Positions 7,622 to 14,439 of a stretch of 20,538 nucleotides of DNA are shown here, piece after piece. The position numbers and the translations under genes are program-made. Position 1 is the stretch's first letter, and each line of letters starts with the position of its first letter. The notes beneath the pieces are model-generated. The model had not been told where the DNA came from. It did not search any database and saw only the letters and a program-made list of their open reading frames with translations. The DNA comes from DRVP01 sp964604045 (GTDB lineage: Archaea > Thermoproteota > Bathyarchaeia > Bathyarchaeales > Bathycorpusculaceae): NCBI GenBank assembly GCA_964604045.1, contig CAZRXM010000013.1:1-20538 (forward strand), in the 5' to 3' direction.

Positions 7622-7780
7622 AGCAAAGTGGCGTTAAGCACCGTGATTTACCGGCTCTAAGAATCTCATAAACAGGGGGTTTTCCCGTCTTCGCTGAAGG
7701 GAATCAAAATTCCTAAATTGATGGCAACGCTGACGGCTTTCAGCGTAAAATTCAAAACTTAAATTTTTTTGTTAGCTTTT
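7622..7780. terminator. Intergenic hairpins followed by a T-tract
   Basis: This stretch holds two stem-loops. The first is a bulged one, TTCCC paired with GGGAA at about 7680-7702 with an inner TTC/GAA. The second is a perfect 7-bp stem, ACGCTGA (7727-7733) with TCAGCGT (7740-7746) around CGGCTT. Seven Ts follow at 7764-7770. The T-tract may terminate the upstream winged-helix transcript. The adjoining CTTAAATTTT at about 7758-7767 is also a candidate TATA region for the peptidase gene downstream. No coding signal is seen. Confidence 0.35.
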
Positions 7781-7809
7781 GGTCTTGCGTGTTTGGAAAG
7801 TGGGGATGT

Positions 7810-9597
7810 ATGGCGGAAAGCGAAGTTGTTTGGGACTTATCTGAAATCTTTCCAAGCCCGACGGACGCCTCTGTGCAGAGGGCTATGGATGAAGTGACGG
7901 CGTTGGCTGAAGCCTTTGCGGCTAAATATCGCGGGAAGATTGGCGCTTTAACAGCCAAAGAGTTAGCTCAATGCCTCAAAGAATATGAACGATATTTGGC
8001 GAGGCTTAGGGATGTAACCCTTTACGCTGAATTGGCTTTCTCGGCTAATATGACTTTGCCTGAAACCCAGGCGCTTCATGATAGGGCGATGAAGCTTGAG
8101 GCTAAACTTGGCAAGTTGTTGGCTTTCTTCGAGTTGGAGCTGGGTAGGCTCGTCTATGAGAAGCCTGAACTTTTGGCGGATCCCGCCCTAGCCAATTATA
8201 GGCATTGTCTTGAAAAACTGAGGAGGAAGGTCCCTCACCAGCTTTCGGAAACCGAAGAGAAGCTTATAATTGACAAGGATCAGTTCGGCGTCTACGCGTG
8301 GGAGGAGTTTCAGGCTAAGTGGCTTAACACGCGGACGTTCGAGGTGACCGTGGAGGGTGAGAGAAGGCTTCTACCCTTCGGCGCCGCTTATGGGCTTTTC
8401 TCCCATCCGGATAGGACAACCCGCGAGTCCGCCTATAAAGCGGTTTTCAGCGTTGTCGGCAGAGACGGCGAGGTTTTTGCATCCGCCTTCCGCAACATTT
8501 GCAACGACTGGCTGACGGTTTGCGAGTGGCGCAAATACAGTTCGCCCATGGAGGCCAGCCTAATCGAAAACGACACGGACCAGCAGACTATAGAAAACCT
8601 CCTAAAAACCGTGGAAGAAAACGTGCACGTCTACCAGCGTTATCTGAGGTTAAAAGCAAAACTCATGGGTTTGCCGAAGCTTGGATGCCACGACATAATT
8701 GCGCCCCTGCCAGATGCCACAGACGTGAAGTTCACTTTTGAACAGGCTAAGGACCTTGTCATCAGGGCCTATGAAAGCTTCGACGAGGAATTCGCCCAAC
8801 CCGTTAGAGACATGTTTAAGCGCAAGCACATAGACGCCACACCTAGATACGGCAAACAGCATGGCGCCTTCTGCGCAGGATGGTACAACGGCAAAACAGC
8901 TTACGTGCTTCAAAACTTCAACGGCCACCTAAACGACCTATACACACTGGCCCATGAGCTTGGCCACGCCACCCACGACTACTACTGCTATAGGAGCCAA
9001 ACCATACTCAACACGCGGATACCCATGGTTATAGCGGAAACGGCCTCCATATTCGGGGAACTGCTTTTAACGGATTTACTTTTGAAAGAGGCTAAAACAG
9101 ACATGGAGCGGAAAGTTGTCCTGTGCAGAGTTTTGGACGGTGCTGGACGCGTAATTTTCAACGTTTCAGCCCGCGCCTGGTTCGAACAGTCCGTCTATGA
9201 GGCTATAAAGAGAGGCGAATACCTGAGCCACGAGGTCATTTGCCGCCTTTGGGTGGCAGCCCGAGACAAGGTTTACGGTGATACGGTGGAATGGTTTGAG
9301 GAAATGCTTTCAGAGTGGAGCATAACACCTCATTATTTCATGGCGAACTTCCGCTTCTATAACTACCCATACGTATACGCCCAGCTTTTCGTCTATGCCC
9401 TATACCAAAAATACATGGCTGAAGGAAAAGCATTCGTCCCCAAAATGAAACAAATGCTCTCCGCCGGCGGAAGCCTATCCCCACGAGAAATAGCCCAAAT
9501 AGCAGGCTACGACACTGCCGCAAAGGAGTTCTGGCAAGCAGGCATAAAACAGTACGAACACTTCCTGAAACAGCTTGAAGACATAGCAAAAACCTAG
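7810..9597 (+). CDS. pepF: M3-family oligoendopeptidase F
   Basis: A 595-residue zinc metallopeptidase of family M3B. The zinc site HELGH is at residues 382-386 (context LAHELGHATHDY), and the third ligand is probably Glu410 in AETASIFGELL. Length and the start MAESEVVWDLSEIFP match oligoendopeptidase F, a cytoplasmic enzyme that trims short peptides. The all-helical N-terminal half forms the closed channel restricting substrates to oligopeptides. ATG 7810 is chosen over in-frame GTG 7789 because WDLSEIF is near the usual N-terminus, with GGGG a few bases upstream. There is no signal peptide. It probably has its own promoter near the T-rich stretch at 7757-7770. The SPOUT gene follows 60 bp later on the same strand. 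Confidence 0.95.
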   Translation: MAESEVVWDLSEIFPSPTDASVQRAMDEVTALAEAFAAKYRGKIGALTAKELAQCLKEYERYLARLRDVTLYAELAFSANMTLPETQALHDRAMKLEAKLGKLLAFFELELGRLVYEKPELLADPALANYRHCLEKLRRKVPHQLSETEEKLIIDKDQFGVYAWEEFQAKWLNTRTFEVTVEGERRLLPFGAAYGLFSHPDRTTRESAYKAVFSVVGRDGEVFASAFRNICNDWLTVCEWRKYSSPMEASLIENDTDQQTIENLLKTVEENVHVYQRYLRLKAKLMGLPKLGCHDIIAPLPDATDVKFTFEQAKDLVIRAYESFDEEFAQPVRDMFKRKHIDATPRYGKQHGAFCAGWYNGKTAYVLQNFNGHLNDLYTLAHELGHATHDYYCYRSQTILNTRIPMVIAETASIFGELLLTDLLLKEAKTDMERKVVLCRVLDGAGRVIFNVSARAWFEQSVYEAIKRGEYLSHEVICRLWVAARDKVYGDTVEWFEEMLSEWSITPHYFMANFRFYNYPYVYAQLFVYALYQKYMAEGKAFVPKMKQMLSAGGSLSPREIAQIAGYDTAAKEFWQAGIKQYEHFLKQLEDIAKT

Positions 9598-9629
9598 AAT
9601 GGGGTATCCACCTTACCACCAGAAAACCT

Positions 9630-9640
9630 CTAAAATTCAC
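9630..9640 (+). promoter_or_regulatory. Candidate TATA box for the SPOUT methyltransferase gene
   Basis: CTCTAAAATTC is centred about 24 bp before the ATG at 9658. In archaea that spacing would give a leaderless or nearly leaderless transcript. No convincing SD precedes the ATG, which fits. Confidence 0.35.
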
Positions 9641-9657
9641 GTTAGGCGACTGCAAGC

Positions 9658-10272
9658 ATGAAAAAACTAGTTTTCGTAATTGAACATTTAGAGTCCGAAA
9701 TCGGCAAATGGCTCCTATATGAATATGAACATGCTTCAGAAATCGTCGGCAAAAACCGCCTAATGTTCACAAACGTCAAAAAAGAGGAGTGGCGGCGGCT
9801 CCTTTCAAGACTCGGCACCGTTGAAGAGAAAAGTGCAACAGAAGTCTTCAATCATGAAAAGGTTGTCGTCTTAGACCCCAAGGCTGAGCTTCCCTTAACG
9901 CCTGAAGATTTTGCGGGTAAAGAAGCCGTCATCTTGGGCGGGATTTTAGGCGACCACCCGCCCAAAGGCAGAACGAGAAAGCTTTTGACAAGGCGTTTTA
10001 AGAAAACGGCCACTGTGCGGAACCTTGGAAAAGGCCAATTCTCCATCGACGGGGCTGTTTACGTGGCCAAACTTGTAAGTGAGGGAACACCTTTAAAGGC
10101 CATACCCGTCCAAAAAGGTTTATCTTTGAAGCTGAATCAGCATGGGGAGGTTTATCTGCCCTACGCCTACCCAATGCGGGATGGAAAGCCCCTCATAAGC
10201 CAAAAACTTGTAGCCTACCTTACCTCAGACGAGATCGTCGGTGACGAGGAGAAAATGCTCAAAGGGGGATGA
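9658..10272 (+). CDS. SPOUT-class methyltransferase, Sfm1/DUF431 (RNA_Me_trans) family
   Basis: A 204-residue protein recognised by its motifs: GGILGDHPPKGRT (94-106), the SAM-knot strand NLGKGQFSIDGAV (122-134), and an N-terminal strand KLVFVIEHLESEIGKW. These match the DUF431 family. Its yeast member Sfm1 is a SPOUT enzyme that methylates an arginine of ribosomal protein uS3, and the Pfam name still records the older guess of an RNA substrate. The archaeal substrate is not established here. Location in a window rich in translation genes is compatible with a ribosomal or RNA target. The gene ends nine bases from the convergent stop at 10282. The ATG is the first in frame. Confidence 0.75.
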   Translation: MKKLVFVIEHLESEIGKWLLYEYEHASEIVGKNRLMFTNVKKEEWRRLLSRLGTVEEKSATEVFNHEKVVVLDPKAELPLTPEDFAGKEAVILGGILGDHPPKGRTRKLLTRRFKKTATVRNLGKGQFSIDGAVYVAKLVSEGTPLKAIPVQKGLSLKLNQHGEVYLPYAYPMRDGKPLISQKLVAYLTSDEIVGDEEKMLKGG

Positions 10273-10281
10273 ACAGCCGGT

Positions 10282-10794
10282 TTACAGGCCTAGCTTCGCC
10301 TTTATCCTTGGAAGCCACTCCCTCTGCATTTGGAAGACGCCGAAACTTGTTATGCGATAGCCGCCTTCGCTTGTTTTTTCAGCTATTTCAGCCTTCACCA
10401 GTTCGCCTAGCCTTGTGCTCGTGATTTTTGGGTTTTTACCTAGCTTAGTCTGGAGTTCCTCGCGGGTTAAGACGTCGGTTTGAAGCACGCCAAGCCTAAA
10501 CCCTAGGTGGGCGGCTAGGAGGCACAACGCCAAAGTCTCGTTGTCCGTAAGCTTCTCTTTGGGGACAAGCAGGTGCGGCGCATTATCCGCGAAGCCAATT
10601 AACTCCTTACAGTCTTCAGCGAGCCTCTGCAGGTCAACGTTTAAAGTCAGGGCTTTGGCAATTTGGAAGGCTGGAACATGCCCGGCGAAAAACCGGTTCA
10701 AGGCTGTCCAAACCTCTTCAAGGCTTCCGGAAAACGTGCACTCGAAGTCTCCGTGCTTCACGTGAACCGTTATTGACGGCGGCTGGCTTGTCAA
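10282..10794 (-). CDS. Paralogous-family protein D (N-terminal hairpin domain, HTH-like C-terminus)
   Basis: A 170-residue protein with no recognised family. Residues about 7-40 carry the shared unit (ITVHVKHGDFECTFSGS followed by an EEVWTALNRFF helix). The middle contains LLVPKEKLTDNETLALCLL, nearly repeated in the gene directly upstream (VLVAPKEKLTHYEAIGLIL). The end contains a predicted helix-turn-helix with ITSTRLGELVKAEIAE and a wing, then a basic helix. The start is TTG 10794, whose bases form TTGA with the upstream stop (4-bp overlap), so translation is probably coupled. It is last in a three-gene operon and convergent with the SPOUT gene. DNA or RNA binding is inferred from the fold-like pattern only. 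Confidence 0.72.
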   Translation of the reverse strand: MTSQPPSITVHVKHGDFECTFSGSLEEVWTALNRFFAGHVPAFQIAKALTLNVDLQRLAEDCKELIGFADNAPHLLVPKEKLTDNETLALCLLAAHLGFRLGVLQTDVLTREELQTKLGKNPKITSTRLGELVKAEIAEKTSEGGYRITSFGVFQMQREWLPRIKAKLGL

Positions 10795-11267
10795 GTCATC
10801 ATCCCTCTAAGTTTGGCTAAAACCTCCTCCTCAATCCATTTTTCCCCTTGAACCGTCAACTTAAACTCCGGTTTCTTAGGGTCTGGCTTGAAAACTTGAC
10901 CGCGCTTAACCATCTCGTTTAGGCGGGCTGGAACCATGCACTTTACGCCGCTGGACTCAAGAAGCTTCTGGATCTGCGAGGCAGTACTTTGGCGCCCTTC
11001 CGAAGCGTAAAGTATGAGGCCAATAGCCTCGTAGTGGGTGAGCTTTTCCTTGGGAGCCACCAGCACGGGGCCTTCGGTTGTAAACTCCACTATGCCCTTA
11101 AGCTGGACAGCCACCGAAGGCACAAGCTTGCTTGCCACTAGGTTTGAAACGTTTTCCACGAAATCTTTTGGAAAAGCCTCTAAAATGCTTAAGATTTCTT
11201 GGGGTGTCTCGCCCTCCAAAACTATTTCGCCGAAAGGCGCCTTAATGCGAACTTCAACTTTTTTCAT
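10791..11267 (-). CDS. Paralogous-family protein C (N-terminal hairpin domain, HTH-like C-terminus)
   Basis: A 158-residue protein built like its downstream neighbour. It has a shared N-terminal strand pair and helix at about 3-36 (VEVRIKAPFGEIVLEGE, then TPQEILSILEAF). A linker leads to VLVAPKEKLTHYEAIGLIL, followed by an HTH-like region (ASQIQKLLESSG, then VPARLNEMVKRGQVF). It ends in a wing and a charged helix. ATG 11267 overlaps the previous gene's TGA as ATGA and has GGGAGGAA as a strong SD, so it is coupled to the first gene. Sequence similarity to D extends over the whole length, suggesting a local duplication followed by divergence. Function unknown. Confidence 0.75.
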   Translation of the reverse strand: MKKVEVRIKAPFGEIVLEGETPQEILSILEAFPKDFVENVSNLVASKLVPSVAVQLKGIVEFTTEGPVLVAPKEKLTHYEAIGLILYASEGRQSTASQIQKLLESSGVKCMVPARLNEMVKRGQVFKPDPKKPEFKLTVQGEKWIEEEVLAKLRGMMT

Positions 11268-11788
11268 GAAGGTTCCTCCCTCTCCCCATACTGTTGGGCT
11301 GCCACCTCTTTTTCAGCTAGAATGTAAACATAACCTTTATCAGTTTTCCAACACTTGACTAAGCCTTTACGCACAAGAGCCAACAAGCTCGCAACCAGAG
11401 TTCGGCTTGGAAAGTGCAAATCGTTGGCTGCTAAAGCCTCCTTAATCTCGGTGACGGTTCTAGGACGCCACTTCCCCCAATCGCTCTCCAAAACCTTCAA
11501 CAAGGCTTCACCGCAGCTCTCCACCCTCGGGATTTTAGGGTACCGCTCCACGGGGGATTCGGCCTTAACAGCCGTCTCAATGGAAGTCTTAACAGCCACA
11601 TTTACCTCTCTACTCTTTAGGCTTTCAAAGGCTTTGCTGAAGCTTGGCACTTTGTTTGGTAACTCTTTTATGGCTTCCAAAACCTCGCCGCGGGAACCCC
11701 TAACCTCAACCTCATAGTCGCCGGCCTTCACGCGAATGGAAAACTCCCCTTTTGAACCCTTCGCCACCCTATTCCACCCTACGGCCAC
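11264..11788 (-). CDS. Paralogous-family protein B (N-terminal hairpin domain plus winged helix)
   Basis: A 174-residue protein that is first in the three-gene operon. Residues about 14-48 hold the shared unit (FSIRVKAGDYEVEVRGS, then the helix GEVLEAIKELP). Residues about 85-160 are a winged helix: PRVESCGEALLKVLES, PRTVTEIKEALAANDLHF, LVASLLALVRKGLVKC, and a wing with GYVYIL. That half matches the C-terminal half of the 7217-7621 product beside nurA rather than its own operon partners C and D. The start is GTG 11788. Upstream, GAATAAAC at about 11804-11815 is a plausible TATA giving a nearly leaderless message, and an inverted repeat overlaps the start codon. Later in-frame GTGs are possible starts. 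Confidence 0.74.
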   Translation of the reverse strand: MAVGWNRVAKGSKGEFSIRVKAGDYEVEVRGSRGEVLEAIKELPNKVPSFSKAFESLKSREVNVAVKTSIETAVKAESPVERYPKIPRVESCGEALLKVLESDWGKWRPRTVTEIKEALAANDLHFPSRTLVASLLALVRKGLVKCWKTDKGYVYILAEKEVAAQQYGEREEPS

Positions 11789-11801
11789 ACTATATGAGTG
11801 T
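11787..11801. promoter_or_regulatory. Inverted repeat over the start codon of the three-gene operon
   Basis: ACACT (11787-11791) and AGTGT (11797-11801) flank ATATG, forming a 15-bp dyad. It covers the GTG start of the leftward operon and lies in the intergenic region shared with the divergent zinc-ribbon gene. Its position suits an operator, but the arms are only 5 bp, so chance occurrence is possible. Confidence 0.3.
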
Positions 11802-11849
11802 TTATTCTCTTTTTAGAATTTACGCGTGTGATATATGTCGGGCTTCGGA

Positions 11850-11890
11850 ATATCATATTAAATATTAAGATGCACTATACCGCTAGGAGG
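11850..11890 (+). promoter_or_regulatory. TATA box and SD deciding the start of the zinc-ribbon gene
   Basis: CATATTAAATATT at about 11853-11865 is a good TATA candidate and predicts a transcript start near 11880-11885. AGGAGG at 11885-11890 is a perfect SD six bases before TTG 11897. This makes both the ATG at 11870 and the GTG at 11798 of the longer in-frame reading unlikely starts. Confidence 0.5.
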
Positions 11891-11896
11891 AACAAG

Positions 11897-12526
11897 TTGT
11901 CCAAAAAAGGCTTAGGCGTCTGGTTCTTCAGCACTCTAACCGCCATAGCCGCCGTCCACCTTGCAGACGCGGCGAACACCTTCCTCTTCAATAAACCCGC
12001 AACACTTCTAAACCTCTACCCAGTTGACAAGGTGAAGCTTCAAGCAATTACACCGGACATTTACCTCCTGGTCTCCGCCGCTTTCACCATTCTGTTCTGG
12101 GGTATAACGTGCGCCATAGCCTTCGAAAACCCTGTTGAAGCGTTTCTAAATAAAATATTGTCAGACGCCAAGAAACAAAGCGCCGTGGAAACCCAGCTCC
12201 TAGAGGAGAAAAGTGAAATCCTAGACGCCATGAACGAAACTATTGAAATGAACAACTACATACTTTCGCAAGTCAAAGACGTGGTTTACAACATTAGAGC
12301 CGAGATTAAGGAAATACAGCCCCTTAAGGAGGCGTTGGAGAAAATAAAAACTGAGTTGAACGCCCTAAAGAGGGAGCTCAAAAATGTTGAGGGAAAGTTG
12401 CAGTATCCAAACATTTGCCTTGCATGCGGTAAACCCGTGCTTCCGGAATTCAACATATGCCCATACTGCGGGGAAACCCTAAAACCCGTAAAGGAACAAG
12501 TGATCCCGCTGGAAAAATACCGTTAG
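11897..12526 (+). CDS. Two-TM, coiled-coil, C-terminal zinc-ribbon membrane protein
   Basis: A 209-residue protein of no recognised family. It has two hydrophobic segments (about 8-28 and 54-76), with the 25-residue link between them likely outside the membrane. A long charged helical stretch at about 90-168, with heptad-like leucines, suggests a coiled coil. A zinc ribbon follows with Cys174, Cys177, Cys188 and Cys191 (CLACGK ... CPYCGE). The coiled coil and zinc ribbon are probably cytoplasmic, giving a membrane-anchored platform. The start is TTG 11897 on the strength of AGGAGG. Its stop TAG shares bases with the convergent gatE stop (TTAG at 12523-12526). It is divergent from the three-gene paralog operon across about 108 bp, hinting at a functional link. 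Confidence 0.75.
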   Translation: MSKKGLGVWFFSTLTAIAAVHLADAANTFLFNKPATLLNLYPVDKVKLQAITPDIYLLVSAAFTILFWGITCAIAFENPVEAFLNKILSDAKKQSAVETQLLEEKSEILDAMNETIEMNNYILSQVKDVVYNIRAEIKEIQPLKEALEKIKTELNALKRELKNVEGKLQYPNICLACGKPVLPEFNICPYCGETLKPVKEQVIPLEKYR

Positions 12527-14439
12527 CCCGTTTTCCCAGTTTCAGCCAGTTTCCGTTTAATTATTTCGCCCACAACTTCGGCGTTGGCTCTTCCCCTAAC
12601 CTCCCGCATAACCATGCCCATGATGGAGCCGAAGGCTTTTTGGCCGCTTTTTTCAATTAGGCTTATGTTTTGGCTCATTATCTGGTCCACTAGTTTCTCT
12701 AATTCATCTCTTGACATTACCTTTAGGCCTAAGCTTTCAACAGCCTCTTTCACAGTCCTGTTTTCGTTTTTAGCCAGCCATGAAGCGATTTCCGGGAGGG
12801 CTTCCTTGGTTATTTCGCCGTCCCCCAGTGCTTTGAAAATCTCCCTTATGTGGTTGTCTGCTAGCTTCTCTACGGGTGTGCCTTCCCGTTTCAGGGCTTT
12901 GAGTGTCTCGGTTAGGAAGGCGGCGATGGTGGTAGGTGCGACGCGGTTTTCTCTTGCTATTTCCTCGAAAAGCTCCATGTATTCCGAGTCCATCAACTGT
13001 TGGGCAAGCTTCTGGTTTAGGCCGTAATTACGCATGAGTCTCTGAAGCGTTTGCTCCGGGAGTTCTGGTAAACGTTGGCGGATGCTGTTCACGTACTCCT
13101 CGGTCAACTGTATGGGCGGGATGTCCGTTTCCGGGTACATGCGGGCTGCTCCAGGTCTGGGTCTCATGTAGCGGGTTGTGCCGTCCGGGTTGGCGGCGCG
13201 GGTTTCCTCCGGAACGCCTTTGAGGGCTTCGAGAGCTCGTTCCAACACAGCTTTTAATGCGTCTCTGGCGTTTTCCGGCGTGTCTGCGACGAAGACCACC
13301 GCGTCGTTTGGCTCGGCATTTACAGCCTTTTTTAAGGCTTCAACTTCTTGGGTTGTTATGCCGTAGGCTGGAAGCTCGTCTGTGTGGAATATTCCGCCCA
13401 CTCGTCCCCAAAATCTGGCTCGGTCAGCCATCTCCGTTCCAAGGCGGACGCCCGGCATGAGTTCACGTTTCAAAAAACCTGCAAAACCCGGAAGCTTTGA
13501 GGCGAGGACCCGGTGGCCTCTTTCTAAGGCTTTTCTGATAACCTTGCAGCTGGTTTGCTGGAAAACCACCGTCACGTCGAAGAACTCCTCTTTAATGTTT
13601 TCTGGACGAACCCCGGCCTCTGCTAGTTCCTGGCTGATTTTTATGAGGTTTAGTTGCCTCTGCACCTCGTATTCAACGACCAGCGGGATTAATTCAAGCT
13701 CTTGAACGCCTTTTATTTCGGTTAAGGCTCCGCCTTTTATGGATATGTTTAGGTCTTGACGTATTGTGCCCAAACCCCGTTTAACTTTTCCCGTTGCGCG
13801 GAGAATCTTGCCTATGGCGAGGGCTACTTCTCCGGCTTCCTTCGGCGTGTTTATTACTGGGGCTGTTGCCACCTCGATGAGGGGTATGCCAAGTCTGTCT
13901 ATGCGGTAACGTATTGTTGTGCCCTCCTCGCCTGTCTTGCGGGCAGCGTCCTCTTCTAGGCTTATGTGCTGGATTGGAACTGTTTTTCCGCCCACCTTTA
14001 TAGCACCGTTTAAGGCTATTATGCATGTGCGCTGAAACCCCGTTGTGTTGGAGCCGTCTATGACTGTTTTGCGCATGACGTGGATTTCGTCCACTGGGGT
14101 TGCATTCATCATTAAAGCCGCTGTTAGGGCTATTTCAATGGCTTCCATGCTTAACGGGTGGGGTGGCTCCTCGTCCATCTCCACTAGGCATGAGGTTTCG
14201 CTGTCCGCCTCGTAGAGGATTGTTATCCCTTTTTGGAATTCGAAGTAGGCTGCGGGGTCTATTTGGCCTAGCTCGCTTTGGGTCGGCCTCAAGCGCCTCA
14301 AAAAGGTGATTTCGGGTTCTTTTTTGAAGAGTTCCGGCTTACAGCGGCAGAAAAGCTTGGTGGAAGTGTCTAGCTGTTGGTGGACCTCCAATCCCACTTT
14401 TAAGTCTATCTGCGTGTAGTCTATTTGGTTGGCTGTCAT
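12523..14439 (-). CDS. gatE: Glutamyl-tRNA(Gln) amidotransferase subunit E
   Basis: A 638-residue GatE, full length for the family. The GatB-like kinase/amidotransferase core has KVGLEVHQQLDT (14-25), GSNTTGFQRT (129-138), ISLEEDAARK (159-168) and TIRQDLNISI (225-234). An inserted GAD-type domain at about 295-410 resembles that of AspRS and distinguishes GatE from bacterial GatB. MRPRPGAARMYPETDIPP follows, then the helical YqeY-like tail that binds tRNA. The enzyme activates the glutamate of misacylated Glu-tRNA(Gln) by ATP and amidates it with ammonia from GatD. ATG 14439 overlaps the gatD stop as ATGA, so the two subunits are co-translated. The pair substitutes for a glutaminyl-tRNA synthetase in archaea. 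Confidence 0.97.
   Translation of the reverse strand: MTANQIDYTQIDLKVGLEVHQQLDTSTKLFCRCKPELFKKEPEITFLRRLRPTQSELGQIDPAAYFEFQKGITILYEADSETSCLVEMDEEPPHPLSMEAIEIALTAALMMNATPVDEIHVMRKTVIDGSNTTGFQRTCIIALNGAIKVGGKTVPIQHISLEEDAARKTGEEGTTIRYRIDRLGIPLIEVATAPVINTPKEAGEVALAIGKILRATGKVKRGLGTIRQDLNISIKGGALTEIKGVQELELIPLVVEYEVQRQLNLIKISQELAEAGVRPENIKEEFFDVTVVFQQTSCKVIRKALERGHRVLASKLPGFAGFLKRELMPGVRLGTEMADRARFWGRVGGIFHTDELPAYGITTQEVEALKKAVNAEPNDAVVFVADTPENARDALKAVLERALEALKGVPEETRAANPDGTTRYMRPRPGAARMYPETDIPPIQLTEEYVNSIRQRLPELPEQTLQRLMRNYGLNQKLAQQLMDSEYMELFEEIARENRVAPTTIAAFLTETLKALKREGTPVEKLADNHIREIFKALGDGEITKEALPEIASWLAKNENRTVKEAVESLGLKVMSRDELEKLVDQIMSQNISLIEKSGQKAFGSIMGMVMREVRGRANAEVVGEIIKRKLAETGKTG

Noticed and set aside
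11798..11896. Extension of the zinc-ribbon protein to GTG 11798
   Set aside because: The extension overlaps the TATA box and the divergent promoter, and AGGAGG marks TTG 11897.
12584..13027. 147-residue plus-strand frame inside gatE
   Set aside because: It is antisense to the conserved GatE tail and has a low-complexity Ser/Phe/Leu composition.
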